Positions 13,480-24,905 of a DNA stretch of 64,000 nt are shown piece by piece; positions within the stretch are counted from its first letter, which is position 1; every line of letters starts with the position of its first letter. Position numbers and translations under genes: made by a program. The notes beneath the pieces were generated by a model. The model saw nothing but the letters and a program-made list of their open reading frames with translations, made no database searches and was not told the DNA's origin. Origin of the DNA: Trichoplusia ni (lineage: Eukaryota; Arthropoda; Insecta; Lepidoptera; Noctuidae); the NCBI RefSeq assembly GCF_003590095.1, contig NC_039492.1, forward strand, positions 10,044,001 through 10,108,000. Direction: 5' to 3'.

Positions 13480-14895
13480 TACTTAGATCTGTCAAAAGCA
13501 TTTGATACAGTAAATTATGAGAAGTTATGGCAGAAAGTGCGATGCGAAACGAAGTTGTCACATGACATTATAGCACTATTTGAATATTGGTACAGTCACC
13601 AACAAAATAGTGTCAGATGGGAAGGGACGCATTCGGACATATACGGGTTGGACTGTGGGGTGAGGCAGGGGGGGCTATCCTCGCCGCGTCTGTTCAACCT
13701 GTATATGAACCAATTGATTGAGGAGCTCAGCAGCACTAAGGTCGGTTGTTCCGTTGATGGCGTCTGTATAAACAACATAAGCTACGCGGATGACATGGTG
13801 TTGCTGAGCCCATCTCTTTCTGCGTTGCGGAGGCTTTTGAGTATTTGTGAAACTTATGCGGAGGCCCATGGGCTCAGATATAACCCAAAGAAGAGCGAAT
13901 ACATGATCTTCAAAGCTGGTACTAAAAGCTACTTAACGGGACCTCCTGTCACTCTTTGCGGCTCACATTTAAATAGAGTAAATCGGTTCAAGTATCTGGG
14001 TCACTGGGTCTCAGATGATCTGTCTGACAATGAAGACATCGAGCGGGAGCGAAGGGCGTTGTCTGTCCGGTGCAATATGTTGGCTCGCAGGTTTGCACGT
14101 TGTTCTTCGCAGGTAAAAATAACCTTGTTCAAGGCGTACTGCCAGACTTTTTACACGTGCAGCCTGTGGACCAACTTCACGCAGCGGGCGTACAACGCGC
14201 TTCGTGTCCAGTACAACAATGCGTTCAGGATTCTATTGGGGCGGCCCCGGTTTTGCGGTGCATCAGCGATGTTCGCTGAGGCTAGTACCGATGACTTCTA
14301 CGGAATAATCCGGAAAAGGAGTGCATCGCTTCTGCGCCGCTGTAGGGGTAGCTCGAACGGGATCCTGAGCGTATTGTCCGAGCGGTGGGATTCTCCTTTC
14401 TTACTGAGATGGCTGCAGCTGCACGCAAGCGCCTGCACGTATTATGATCTTTAATAATAATTGACATCTTGTGATATTTGTTTTTTGGACATTTTTGTAT
14501 GTTTTTGTTTGACTTTTAATTTATAAATTCAATTTCATCACAATATTTGACCTTTGTGACATTTTTATATATCAGTAATTTGTATTTGTTTAATTTCTAA
14601 TTATAATTTCATTTTCATTAAATAAAATTATTTTATAAATTTTATTATAAATTCAATTTATAAATTCAATTTCATCACAATATTTGACCTTTGTGACATT
14701 TTCTTTGACATTTTTATATATCAGTAATTTGTATTTGTTTAATTTCTAATTATAATTTCATTTTCATTAAATAAAATTATTTTGAATGTAATTGATATTT
14801 GTGGTGTAAGATAATAAGACCTAAAAAAATCTGTAAACTTTTTATATGGGTTATGGACCTGAAATAAATGATTTTTATTTATTTATTTATTTATA
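13480..14895 (+). mobile_element. 5'-truncated non-LTR retrotransposon (LINE) with reverse transcriptase fragment
   Basis: The frame from about 13483 to the stop at 14452-14454 encodes the second half of a reverse transcriptase. It shows 'DLSKAFDTVNYEKLW' (motif A), then 'GVRQGGLSSPRLFN' (motif B), then YADDM (motif C, codons near 13783-13797), followed by the thumb region and a C-terminal tail. The ORF part alone is 305 codons. The palm's N-terminal fingers, any endonuclease and the 5' end are missing, so the copy is dead on arrival, although the remaining frame has no stops. The AT-rich 3' region contains a partial tandem duplication and ends in a (TTTA)n tail at about 14875-14893. The clade (CR1/L2/Jockey-like) was not determined. 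Confidence 0.85.
14521..14784 (+). repeat. Tandem duplication inside the LINE 3' region
   Basis: A segment starting 'ttataaattcaatttcatca' at 14521 is repeated starting at 14658, giving a period of about 137 bp. The second copy carries an extra 'tctttgacat' insertion. Both copies end near 'attaaataaaattatttt'. It lies between the LINE stop codon and its tail. Confidence 0.75.
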
Positions 14896-15164
14896 TTTAA
14901 AAACGATGTTTATGATGTGATGTCTTAACATCCTGATACGAATAAGGTATACCGATTCAATTCAAAAAGCCATGTTATAAAATTAGTTCTAAATCAGCTG
15001 ACACAAGCACCCAACCACTGATATAAATTGCATTTTGTTTTACTTTCACTGTTTACTATTTAGAGACCTACTAGCATAGGCAATATTCTTTATGTTTTTA
15101 TATTTATACTTAACTATATACTTTCCCATCTTATAATCAGAGCTTCAATAAAATTATTTAGAAC

Positions 15165-15360
15165 TAGCTGTTTCCCTCTCACAGCCCGCTACAAATGATC
15201 CCACGGGAACATAAAACTATTTTGTGTTAATCCTGGTTTTAAACTATCTGTGTACCTACCAAGTTTCGTCTAAGCCCGTTGATTGGTTGAACAACGTGAA
15301 CGTCCGTGGAACATCCTTACATAAAATCTTTCGCGTGTATAATATTAGTAGATAGGATAG
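15165..15360 (+). mobile_element. RTE-like 3' end / SINE-like fragment
   Basis: It begins 'aactagctgtttccctctca', contains the characteristic 'accaagtttcgtctaagccc' followed by 'gttgattggttgaa', and ends 'tataatattagtagatagga'. This pattern (a 'cctaccaagtttcatc...' block and an 'atattagta' end) is what 3' tails of RTE-type elements look like in many insects. No coding part is attached. Confidence 0.55.
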
Positions 15361-15965
15361 AAGGAAGTAGGATAGGATGTTTTGGTCACTGGTCGGGTTG
15401 AGTTTACTTTTGCTATCCGTCGTCCATTTCCAAGTCGTTTTGTGTCTGCAATTAGGCTGTATTAAGACGGTCGTGGAGGTGACAGGCTGAAGGCGGAGGG
15501 CGGGACGGCGCCGGGAGGACGGGGGGGGGGGGGGGTACTTAGTGTCGCAGCGCGTCCAGTGCTTGTATTTGTTTTGTTTTGGACTTTTTTGCAGAGAACT
15601 TCCTCAGAATGGTATCACACCAAGTCTATAAAATACAGACATTACCGGATATTTGGAATCATATTGCGAGAATATGTCTCGGCGATTTTTTTAAAACAAG
15701 TTGAATATAAATATTTTTTTATAAAAATATATAAACCGACTACAAAAGCTAGTACTACGAGTTGGACTCAAGTCTCCGCTGTCGGGGTCGCCTGTCACCC
15801 ACCGGACTGGCAGCCTGTGATTGATCACAGGATTCCAAATGTTTAAACTAGGTCATGAGGAACAGATAGACCCACTAGTGTAGAGCATACGTCCTAGTGC
15901 GAACAGCCTCTCGGACAGAAACAGCAAGGAGCACATAGATTCTATGTTCCAACGATACTACAATA
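15361..15965. other. Non-coding DNA with 15-nt G run
   Basis: No gene is recognised. It contains a GC-rich patch at about 15480-15540 that ends in a G homopolymer at 15521-15535, the longest G or C run I see in the window. Confidence 0.5.
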
Positions 15966-16085
15966 GAATATTTTGAATCATCATCATTACCAGTCTAGCC
16001 TTTTCCCAACTACGTTGAAGCCGGCTTCCAGTCTAACCGGATGGTGATCTCTTCAATCCAGCTACATGGGCAGCACTTTAATGAG
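15966..16085 (+). repeat. Dispersed repeat fragment
   Basis: The string 'ccagtctagccttttcccaa' followed by 'ctacgttgaagccggcttcc' resembles a widely dispersed lepidopteran repeat. A shorter relative ('gttaggcttttcccaactat') occurs at about 23999-24020. No structural ends are visible. Confidence 0.45.
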
Positions 16086-16349
16086 ACTGATTGTCTGATT
16101 TTTTAGCTTCTACCTACTCGAACGACTGTCAAAGATATAGAAATAACAGCCGGAACCATTTTCGAAATGCGGGAGAATTTCATTTTTATAGTAACTATCG
16201 TGAGAATGGTTTATTATCAACATTGAATAACGGGGGAACTTGTTATGACGCAGATGTTCACCCATCCACGGGCTGACCGTATCAAGCGTAGTATAACCTG
16301 TGATCGATCGATCTATGTAGTTGTATCTTTAAAATAACTATCGTGAGAC

Positions 16350-16503
16350 TGATTCATTATTAAATGATGTAGCGGTTTACTCACGCGTATCTATCGGGGG
16401 TGCCTGACTAGTTTCGGACCCAACCGGGGTCCCTCATTATGAGCTGACGCGGCGGGATCGCGAGTCGAACTACCATCAGTTGTAGCTGAGCCACACGAGC
16501 GTA
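16350..16503 (+). repeat. Fragment of a short inverted-repeat element family
   Basis: The sequence 'cattattaaatgatgtagcg' plus 'gtttactcacgcgta' matches the left terminal repeat of the complete element at 33385-33559, and the internal 'tttcggacccaaccggggtc' corresponds to its internal 'gattgggtccgaaac' in opposite sense. Only one end is preserved here. A further weak relative lies at about 16184-16240. Confidence 0.6.
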
Positions 16504-17529
16504 ACCGAAGTATATGTTTATGACATGATTAGAGCTGTAAACGAGCGTCGTGCACCTCTTTTAAATGTTAGTGCCGGAGTCTACGACGAGCACTTGTCAC
16601 TGTCACAGTGCAGCAGCTCGCGCGCTCCGGCCGTGATCCGGGTGAGCCCAGCAGCGGTAACGAGCGTCGCCCGCCGCGCCTTGGCTGCTACTCCTTTACC
16701 GCTTTCAAACAGTCAATATCTACTCTAGCAGTCTGTGGCTCCATACCATCTGTGTCTAAAAGTTTCATGATTACGTTCATAAGAATCTTCATTATTTAAT
16801 TTAATTACCAATTCGCGATGATGAATAGCATGGTTCTGATGCTGCGGCTGTTTACTGGGTGTATATCCTATCTTTAACTTGTTGATTTCAAATTAATGCA
16901 AAAATACACTGGCGGTCTAGGGTATAATAATATAGGGTGTAATATATTTTATTTCTCCTTTCAACAATTACACTTATGAATATGTTTAACTATTATACAT
17001 CTTACATGTTAAATTCTAGAGTCTATTATATGTAAGGAGCTGGTGTCTGAAAACACTTTATATATGATTTTCCTTAGGGGACTTAGGGAGTGATCATATG
17101 TTTTATTGCCAGAATGACAAGCCCAGGTGCCCAAGGTGGCTGGAGTTTTACAGATTTATACTTAGGTTCGATCATCTGTGGAGCTCTTTAAATACGCTAC
17201 AAAATGACCAACCAAATATCGGCGCATATCACAGGAAGTGATGACACTACAAAGTTACTCTCGGTGGTACCAATACTAATAGAACATTTAAGTATAATCA
17301 ATGCAACAGTTCTCTGATATACGAGTAACAATGTGTGCAACACAATGTGTTTAATTTTGACAAATATACAACTATAACCAATACATTTCCAACCAATAAC
17401 AATATACACGTATGTACAATAAGTACTTAAAAACAAAGACAACAATTAAAATAAAGCATCAAAAAAATCATTGGCACCAGTGTCGCTGGCGGTAGTGCTT
17501 CGTTGAATGTCCATGCTAATCTTAGGTAA
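16504..17529. other. Non-coding DNA, no gene seen
   Basis: AT-rich sequence with one CpG-rich patch at about 16600-16690. Nothing recognisable as a gene or mobile element. Confidence 0.45.
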
Positions 17530-17815
17530 AAGTCAGCCTATGGGTCAGGGGAAGTGTCAACAAGTCGCTTTGATAGATCTTTAAAAAGCGTTCTGGCACT
17601 CGTTCCCCACGGCCCAAAAGTTTCGACCCAACTACGACAACTAGTATAGTTGCACCGTTTGAGGTTCTCAGCAGCCGCGGCAGCAGAGCCAGCGCAGCGC
17701 GAAGAGCCGGGAAGATGAGATGGCGCAAGAGTATCGACAAAAGTGGTGCCCACACTAATGGCCTACCCATCTTCCAAGTGAACAAAGACATACCGTCCGG
17801 TCTTTTGCCATCATA
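17530..17815 (-). pseudogene. Degraded retroelement ORF fragment ('VDTLAPSHL ... GPWG' domain)
   Basis: On the minus strand one frame gives 'SLFTWKMGRPLVW' (from about 17791) and a second frame continues with 'TTFVDTLAPSHLPGSS', then 'AGSAAAAAENLKRCNYTS', 'VETFGPWGTSARTLFK' and 'LSKRLVDTSPDP'. I recognise this order (WKMGRPLVWD, VDTLAPSHL, AEKLKxxKY, VETLGPWG, KRLVDxxGDPRAG) as a domain found C-terminal to reverse transcriptases in many invertebrate repeat proteins. Here there is a frameshift after LVW and a deletion between the KY and VETLGPWG segments, and the rest of the element is absent. It is a relic rather than a gene. Confidence 0.6.
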
Positions 17816-17942
17816 CCAAACTATTAGGTTCTAATAAAGCTGGTACGCCGAAGGCGTCCGAAGCTGCTGACATTAAGAAGGCGTTTTTTTTCATTCCCAT
17901 GATACTGGTTCTTATATAAAGTTAAAATGTAATATGTAATAT

Positions 17943-18185
17943 GACGACCTCCGTGGTCGAGTGGCGTACGCACCGGTTTCAAGTCGCTAGCTCTGAGGTC
18001 CCGGGTTCGATCTCCGGTCGGGTCAATGTAAGAATTAACATTTCTACATTGCCTCGGGTCTGGGTGTTTGTGGTACCTTCGTTGTATCTGAATTCCATAA
18101 CACAAGTGCTTTAGCAACTTACTTTGAATAACATCACATACATTGAACAATGTATGTGATGTTGTCCGCATTATTTATTTTATTT
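17943..18185 (+). mobile_element. tRNA-derived SINE, copy 1
   Basis: The head is tRNA-like: an A-box-like 'tggtcgagtggcg' and a B-box-like 'gggttcgatctcc' about 45 nt downstream. It is followed by a body with 'cgggtctgggtgtttgtggt' and a TTTA-rich tail. It is about 90% identical by eye to 63098-63340, which confirms it as a mobile family. The frames that cross it on either strand are not genes. Just before the tail it carries a perfect 16-bp inverted repeat that the other copy lacks. Confidence 0.85.
18130..18163. repeat. Perfect 16-bp inverted repeat within the SINE 3' end
   Basis: The left arm 'aacatcacatacattg' and right arm 'caatgtatgtgatgtt' are exact reverse complements separated by two A residues. 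The right arm is part of the normal SINE 3' end, also present in the second copy. The left arm is a copy of it in opposite orientation. Confidence 0.9.
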
Positions 18186-19513
18186 ATTTAAAATGTAATT
18201 CATATGCAAAAGAACCAGCAAGAAACTCCATGAGTAATTGTACAAAAATAATAACTATTTATGTTTTAAGTAAAAGTATTAAGTAAAAATTATAGAGTCC
18301 ATAGAATTTTACTTAGTAAAGATTTATTTTAAAGGCATTCTCAAAGAATGTATCAACAGTTATAAACAATAGGAAAACCCAATTGAATTTGAAGCACAAA
18401 AGCTCGAGCCACTCGACGTGCTGAAGACCGGAGCTGCGGACAGAGCGCTACAATAAATCGCCGCGAGGGGCCGCGGGGACAGCGCAATACTCTGGCGACA
18501 GGCTCCGCGTGTGATGGCCCGCGCCCCCGACCCCGGGCCCCCGCGCACCCGCGCCACCGCGTCCTCGCGCCCCCGCGCCCCCGTCCGACAGCGCAGCGCC
18601 GCATCCCTAAACGACACAATTTTTGTTTGATCCTCAATTTGAATGTAGATGGAGGGCCCATTCTGAGTAATTCTCATTTAAATGACGAGCGGGTCAAACG
18701 TTGATTGTATTTTGAACAAGATGTCACAGTCACAAATGCTCAGACCACAGCGCGCATACTGATTGCTGAGCGATGGCTCGACAGTAGCTGCGTGCCGGGA
18801 GAGGGCGCTGCTCCTGTTGCAGCTGGTGTTAGTCAGCTTCACTTTCACTAAAATATCATTGATTGTTACCTACTTTTCTCTTTCATGACTGATTTTATTT
18901 TAGGATTATTCGAAATTAAAAAAAATGTCCTGCAAGGCAACAACTTCGACAAGATCTGGTTCGCGGCGAAAGTCAAGTCGCGTGAAAAAAAACAAATCGG
19001 TTTTGTGGTTTAAGGTATTGTCAAGAATTTAGCATAAATAGTATGTTTATGATTACCTCTCAGCCATGTTTCATACTCAGTATTGGTACTAGATCGGATA
19101 CAGCCTGTTCATTATCGTACGACCGCCATCACCTGGTCTGTTCCACCTCTAGTCCAAGCAGTCTAACTAGCATTGACTGCGCTAACGCTCCTAACCGGTT
19201 TGCGAGTAAATGCATATGGAGGTGTTGTAATGTTGCTGTCGCACTTAAATGTTCAACGAGGAGTTATGATATAATCTTCGTAAGGCAGTAGCACCCGACT
19301 AGAGTAGAATAGATATTTTTTTAAATATAGTTTCACATACATCGCCTACTATTTTCGGCATGCAAAATTATAGGTTACTAGTTTCAGAACCAACGAGAAC
19401 TCTTAGTCATAACTGACGCGACGGCGTCCAAGCTTGTTGAAGGTCGATATTTACATTTTGCAAATAATTAACTATCAATGGTTTTACAATAATTGAAAGA
19501 GTAGCAATAACTT
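18186..19513. other. Non-coding DNA with GC-rich patch, no gene seen
   Basis: A strongly GC-rich segment at about 18400-18605 yields long minus-strand frames made of Arg/Ala/Gly/Pro, which is a composition artefact. The remainder is AT-rich and unrecognised. Confidence 0.45.
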
Positions 19514-22420
19514 AATTTATTTATTTATTTATTTATTATACTATGGAAGACTTACAGCTATATAAAAAACTTGACAAAACTGAGATATCTAGACAACATA
19601 AAGCCAATTACAAGTCCTCACTTATAGATATAGACTAAAACTTAAAGATTATGTGAACACACGCCATGAAATTTTTGATATAATTACATTGAACACACAT
19701 TAATACATCGTGTCAAATTAAAGGTAAGTAATGTGCTATTTTTTTAACAAGGATAATTTAGATAATCCAAAAAAAAAATAGTTTACAGTAAAATAAGAAT
19801 TTATAATTATGAAAATTATTCGAAAAATTTGAGGCTCAAACACCTTCTGGCTGATATCACACTCGTTGAGAAAAGATCAAAACCATGCTGCTTACATATC
19901 ATATTGAACTGCTTACTCACGCGCACAATATAACTGTTCTGTCTATAATTCGTATAGGTATGAGTTACACGTAAGGGCGGATTGAAACGAAGTAGTTTAC
20001 CTGGTGCATTAAGATAAAATTTAGATAATAGCTCGGGGCTGTCGATGTTGTTATTAAATATTTTTAACAGAAATAGGCAGTCAGCAATTTCACGCCGGTA
20101 TACGAGTGGCAAAAGATGGTATTTTTTACAGAGTCGGACATAATCGTTTGAATGGTATGGAGTCTTTTGATGAAAACAAAGAAATTTAATGAATCGTTTT
20201 TGTATGTTTTCAATGCGGTCTATGTACTTATTGTAACGCGGGTTCCATATCTGAGATGCATACTCCAGCTGACTTCTTACAAAGGTGCAGTACAAAATTT
20301 TAAGTGTCTTGTCGTTTTTAAAGCACTTAGAAAGACGCATTATAAACCCAAGGAGTTTATAGGCTTTTTTCACAATGGTATCGATATGTGCTTCAAAAGT
20401 GAGCTTATTGTCGTGATGGACGCCCAAGTCACGAATAGTATCGCACCTTGGCAAGGTCTGGCCGGACAAAGTGTAAGTTGTAGCTAGAACTACCCGTTTT
20501 CTAGTGTAGGTAATTACTGAGCACTTTAATGGATTTAAGTCGAGTTTGTTAATCCTACAGTACTCCTCAAGACGGAACAGATCAGCTTGAAGCGCTATCC
20601 CATCTTCAAGTGACGAAATCTTAGCAAAGATTTTCATGTCGTCGGCAAAACATAATAAATTGGATGATTTCAGGCACAGGTCGATGTCGTTTACATAGAT
20701 CACAAATAATAAAGGACCGAGCAAAGAGCCTTGAGGCACTCCACTGGGCACAGAAACCCAGCTGGAAATATAGTTGTTAAGCACTACTGCTTGCGACCTG
20801 TTGTCTATATAAGATGAAAACCACCTCAGGAGATCTCCACGAATTCCCATATAGTTTAGCTTCTTAATCAGGGTTTCGTGGTCAATTCGGTCGAATGCTT
20901 TGCTATAATCAGTATAAACGACATCGACCTGCTTACCTTCATCCATAGCTTCAGTAATATAGTCATTAAATAAAATGAGGTTTGAGGTGGTAGATCGTCC
21001 CCTTAAAAAACCATGCTGGAACGTACTAAATGAGTTAGAAAGGGCGGGATATAACTGGTTATAAATAATTCGCTCAAATATTATAGCAATAATGCACAAT
21101 TTGGATATGGGCCTATAGTTTGTAACTTCAGTTTTAGACCCTTTTTTGTGTACGGGTGTAATAAATGCGGATTTCCACACTCTGGGGACAACACCTTGAG
21201 ACAAAGATTTCGAAAACAGGATTGAGATGGGCAAGGCAATAGAAGAAGCACATTTAATTAGAAATTTGGATGATATATTATCAGGGCCTGCACCTTTCGA
21301 CGGATCCAACTTGCGAAGTAAGGCGATAACTGTGTCAATATTTATTTCTATATTATAAATGTCGGACGTGGGTGTAACAGTGTCGGAGGAGGAGACAGAG
21401 ACTGAGTTGGAGCAATTTGTCGAGACGGAGTCAAGAAAGGTTGATAGAAAATAAGACGAAAAGGCCTCACATATACGATCACCACTAAGCAATAATTCGT
21501 TATTGTAGTTCAGAGTATTAGGAATAGCATTAGTTTTGTAGCGATTGTGGACAAATTTCCAGAAGTGTTTAGGGTTACTTTTTATTGATTTTTCCGTTTC
21601 ATTGAGGTAAGCGTTATAACATGAGGTTTCCATAGACTTAACTCTATCACGCAAGTATTTAAAAGTTAGTTCATCAGATCGATTCCCATAAGTTTTAAAT
21701 TTCCTTAGATATTTATATTTTTCTTTAATGGCTCTAATTAGTGATGCACTGTACCAAATTGGAAAAGAATTATTGCGTACAAGCTTTTGTGGAATGTGCC
21801 TTTTCTGGAAATCTCTTATAGTTTCTATAAAGTATGCAACCGAATCATCCAGGGATCGAGATGAGAACTGGCATTCCCAATCAACGGCATCAATCTCCTT
21901 GTTTATTGCATTAAAATCGCCTTTGCTATAAATATACCGTAGCCTCGGTGCATGATCGAGTGGAGGTAATTCGAAGATATCAATATTAGTTAACAAAGCG
22001 GGATGATAGGAATCAATAGTCACTAAAGGGTCAACGCACTCACTAACACACAATAATTTATTTGAAAGAACCAGATCCAACAATTTTCCATACTTATTGA
22101 CTACGCCGTTGTATTGACCGAGATCTAGCGTAGATAACTCATCAGTTAGCATACATTCGTCACTTGAGGCGGGGTTCACTGGGACTAGCGAGTTATTATT
22201 AGATGAAACCCACGAGATTCCACTCATATTAAAATCACCTAAAACCAAAAACACATCGGAAGTATTATTCAAAATCGTATGATTCAATTTAGTTAGGAAA
22301 TTAGTAAGTTGATTTGAAAACGAGAAGCCCTTATTTTGTTTACATAAATACACTGCGCAACAATGCACACCACCTATTAAAAGCACTACACTAAGTAAGA
22401 ACCGCGAGGCCACAACGACA
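19514..22420 (-). mobile_element. Jockey/CR1-type LINE, 5'-truncated, long intact ORF
   Basis: A continuous minus-strand frame of 865 codons (19816-22413) encodes the C-terminal part of an apurinic-type endonuclease ('VFLVLGDFNMSGISW' near the N-terminus) followed by a complete reverse transcriptase: 'KGAGPDNISSKFL', 'FITPVHKKGSKTEVTNYRPI', 'QHGFLRGRSTTSNL', 'VVYTDYSKAFDRIDHETLI' (motif A), 'SGVPQGSLLGPLLF' (motif B) and 'CFADDMKIF' (motif C). The C-terminal region has the usual YCTFVRSQLEYASQIWNP segment. The N-terminal half of the endonuclease and any ORF1 are missing, so the insertion is 5' truncated. A 300-bp 3' region ends in a (TAAA)n tail at 19514-19538 in plus coordinates. The open frame suggests a fairly recent insertion. 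Confidence 0.9.
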
Positions 22421-24905
22421 ATACTTCATGTTTCAAGGGATCAACATTTCCACGCGTCAGAAATATTTATATTTCGTCGGCAAGACATTTATAATACGGC
22501 ATTAGGTAGTTTGATGTTTGTTCAGAGGCGGCTTCGGAGCCCAACAAGATGGCAAGTACTCGTAGCATATTGCGTGAGCGGAATATGTGCGTGAGTGAGC
22601 GCGAGTGTCGAACGTTCTTTACGACGAACATGTTTATATTACATACTCGTAGAGCGCTGCGTAACGTGCGCGCGGCGCGGAGATCGCGTCGCCTAAATAT
22701 GTATTAGAGTGACTCAGCCCATATCATAAAAAAACTGACAATATGAGATCATTCATTTTACTGAAACCTTTCAGCATCAGCAAATTACTTTCAGCTTGAG
22801 TATCGAGAAAATGTGAACGCATTACGGTATCCGTCCGTGGTATAGTAAGTGATATTGTCTCGTAACATTTTGCACTAGCATAGTAAGACGGAGCGAGCGG
22901 TATGCAGGAAGATGACCTCCAACAGATATTCGAAATTCCTTAAAAGGAATCGTGTATATTCAATAAACTAACCGGCCATCAATTATTTTATTCAATCATC
23001 TTGAAACTGAGCGGCATTCATCCGGCGCTAAATAATTTATATAATTTAAGCGCTATTAAACTCTATTAAACGCTATTAAACACGCTGTGACGTAGAAGCG
23101 TTTGCGAGATGAGGGTGGCGTGCTTGTACACGCTATAACATTCGTGAGTGATACTCAAGCTACATATTGTCAAACGCAACAATAGAAGTCGGCATGCGCG
23201 CCGAGCAGAGCCGAGCGCGACACGAGCGCGACACGAGCACGACACGAGCGCGGCACGGGTCAGGTCGCGGGATGCTAATACTATAACGACGTCACGCAAC
23301 AATTTGTAAAAGCTGTTAGTTTTACGACGTCGCTACAAGTTCGTAACCCTTCTACTGGGACTGTAAAGTGCGGGCCTCACAGAACTCCGGCTCTAAGCCC
23401 GCGCTCCCCACTCGAGCCGTTAATAAATTATGTAATTATGTCGATAATGGTGAGACAAAATGGCCCGAGAGACAAAGTAATGACTCTTAACGACAACCAT
23501 GAATAAAATATTGAATGTCTCGCGTGGCCTTTTAGATAATCCAACAAAAAGCACTTCAATTTAAATGATATTGCACAAGGTCCAGCTTTTAAGTACTTAA
23601 TAGAACACGAGGTTTGCACTGTTACGTCTTAAACAATGCAAACATTGTATCATTTTTGTGCGGAATCCGCGATCAGCCAAAAGGTGTAAGCTGCTGAGTT
23701 GAGTGAGTTGGGTGTTTAGTTAGCAACTTCATAAGATCGCTTCCCTTATTCAATTCGTTGAAGCTCATTTCCCGCTCTCGAATTTCTTTTCGTTTGAGGC
23801 GCTGTGTCCTGTTATGTCGTTATTCCCCGAGTGTGGCAGAGCAGGTTTCCTCTTTCTCTATGTTCCTATTGTGTCCCTTATGTATTTTGGCACTATTATT
23901 GAACTGAACCAATCAATGTAAACAGACAACTCAATGTGCGTACCTAAGGAGAAATTAATTAAAATAAATAGACAACAATGAACTAGTGCTCATCATTGGG
24001 TTAGGCTTTTCCCAACTATGTTAGGCTAGGGCTACAAAGTGCTACACGCCAGATGCCTTGGTGTATAACTTTACAAAAGGTCCTGATGAACGAGGAGTAA
24101 AAAAACCCCTACTTGCGAGTTAGTAGGGTATATAATAGCACAAAATAAAAAAATGCAGAAGGATATACCAAAACAGCGGTCACGCAACCATAGCGCGATC
24201 TAAATCGATCACCACGCCACCTATCCAGCCTTGGGTCAATCTTTTTACAATTGAGAGTTAAACTCTATTCTAAGTTCGATTGCTCACGATACGGCTTCGA
24301 GTGCAACCCCGAACACTAATCTATCTATGTAATATAAACATGTTAATAAGATAAAAGACAGGCTTTCTAGCTTCTAACTTCATAATGACAATTATGCACT
24401 CTAATAACAGCCAGGACCCACAATTTGACGTACTTGTTGTTAGCTGCCGATAACTAGTACCAGGGAATTATCTGTTTTCAACAATCCATCAGTCAACACA
24501 TCATCAGTTTCAAGGTAAGAATGAATCAATAATAGCGCACCGCGAGTTTACTTTTTAGTGATGAGTACGGTTTCAATGAGAACAGTCTTTTTTGCTACAC
24601 AAAGCGCGGTAATACTTTAAACAGTATCTTATTTCCTTAGAAAACTATTCAGGATAAACATTAATTATTTTCAACATTTAAAAATAAATTATGTTCATAT
24701 TAGCAGGTATTTTGCTAATAACTCCAGAATGATGTTTACAATAACTGTAGATAGGAATATTAGCGGATTTTACGAACTCTTACTTAAAGTAGTATAGTAG
24801 GTAATACCTTTTGTTTTAGACTTTGATTTAGCCAGTAAACATTATTTTTACGTATTTATTTACATTTGAACATGCATCGTAGAATTTGACATTCAAGAGC
24901 CACTA
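22421..24905. other. Non-coding DNA, no gene seen
   Basis: AT-rich sequence with CpG-rich patches at about 22590-22690 and 23190-23270. The latter contains tandem 'gcgacacgagc' units on the plus strand (about 23216-23255). A small dispersed-repeat relic lies near 23999. No gene is supported. Confidence 0.5.

Noticed and set aside
17824..18171. 115-codon minus-strand frame with 'YIDPTGDRTRDLRASDLKPV'
   Set aside because: This is the translated antisense of the tRNA-like SINE head; the same peptide appears from the copy at 63098. Not a gene.
18353..18677. Two overlapping 100-codon minus-strand frames
   Set aside because: Gly/Arg/Ala low complexity from a GC-rich patch, in two frames at once.
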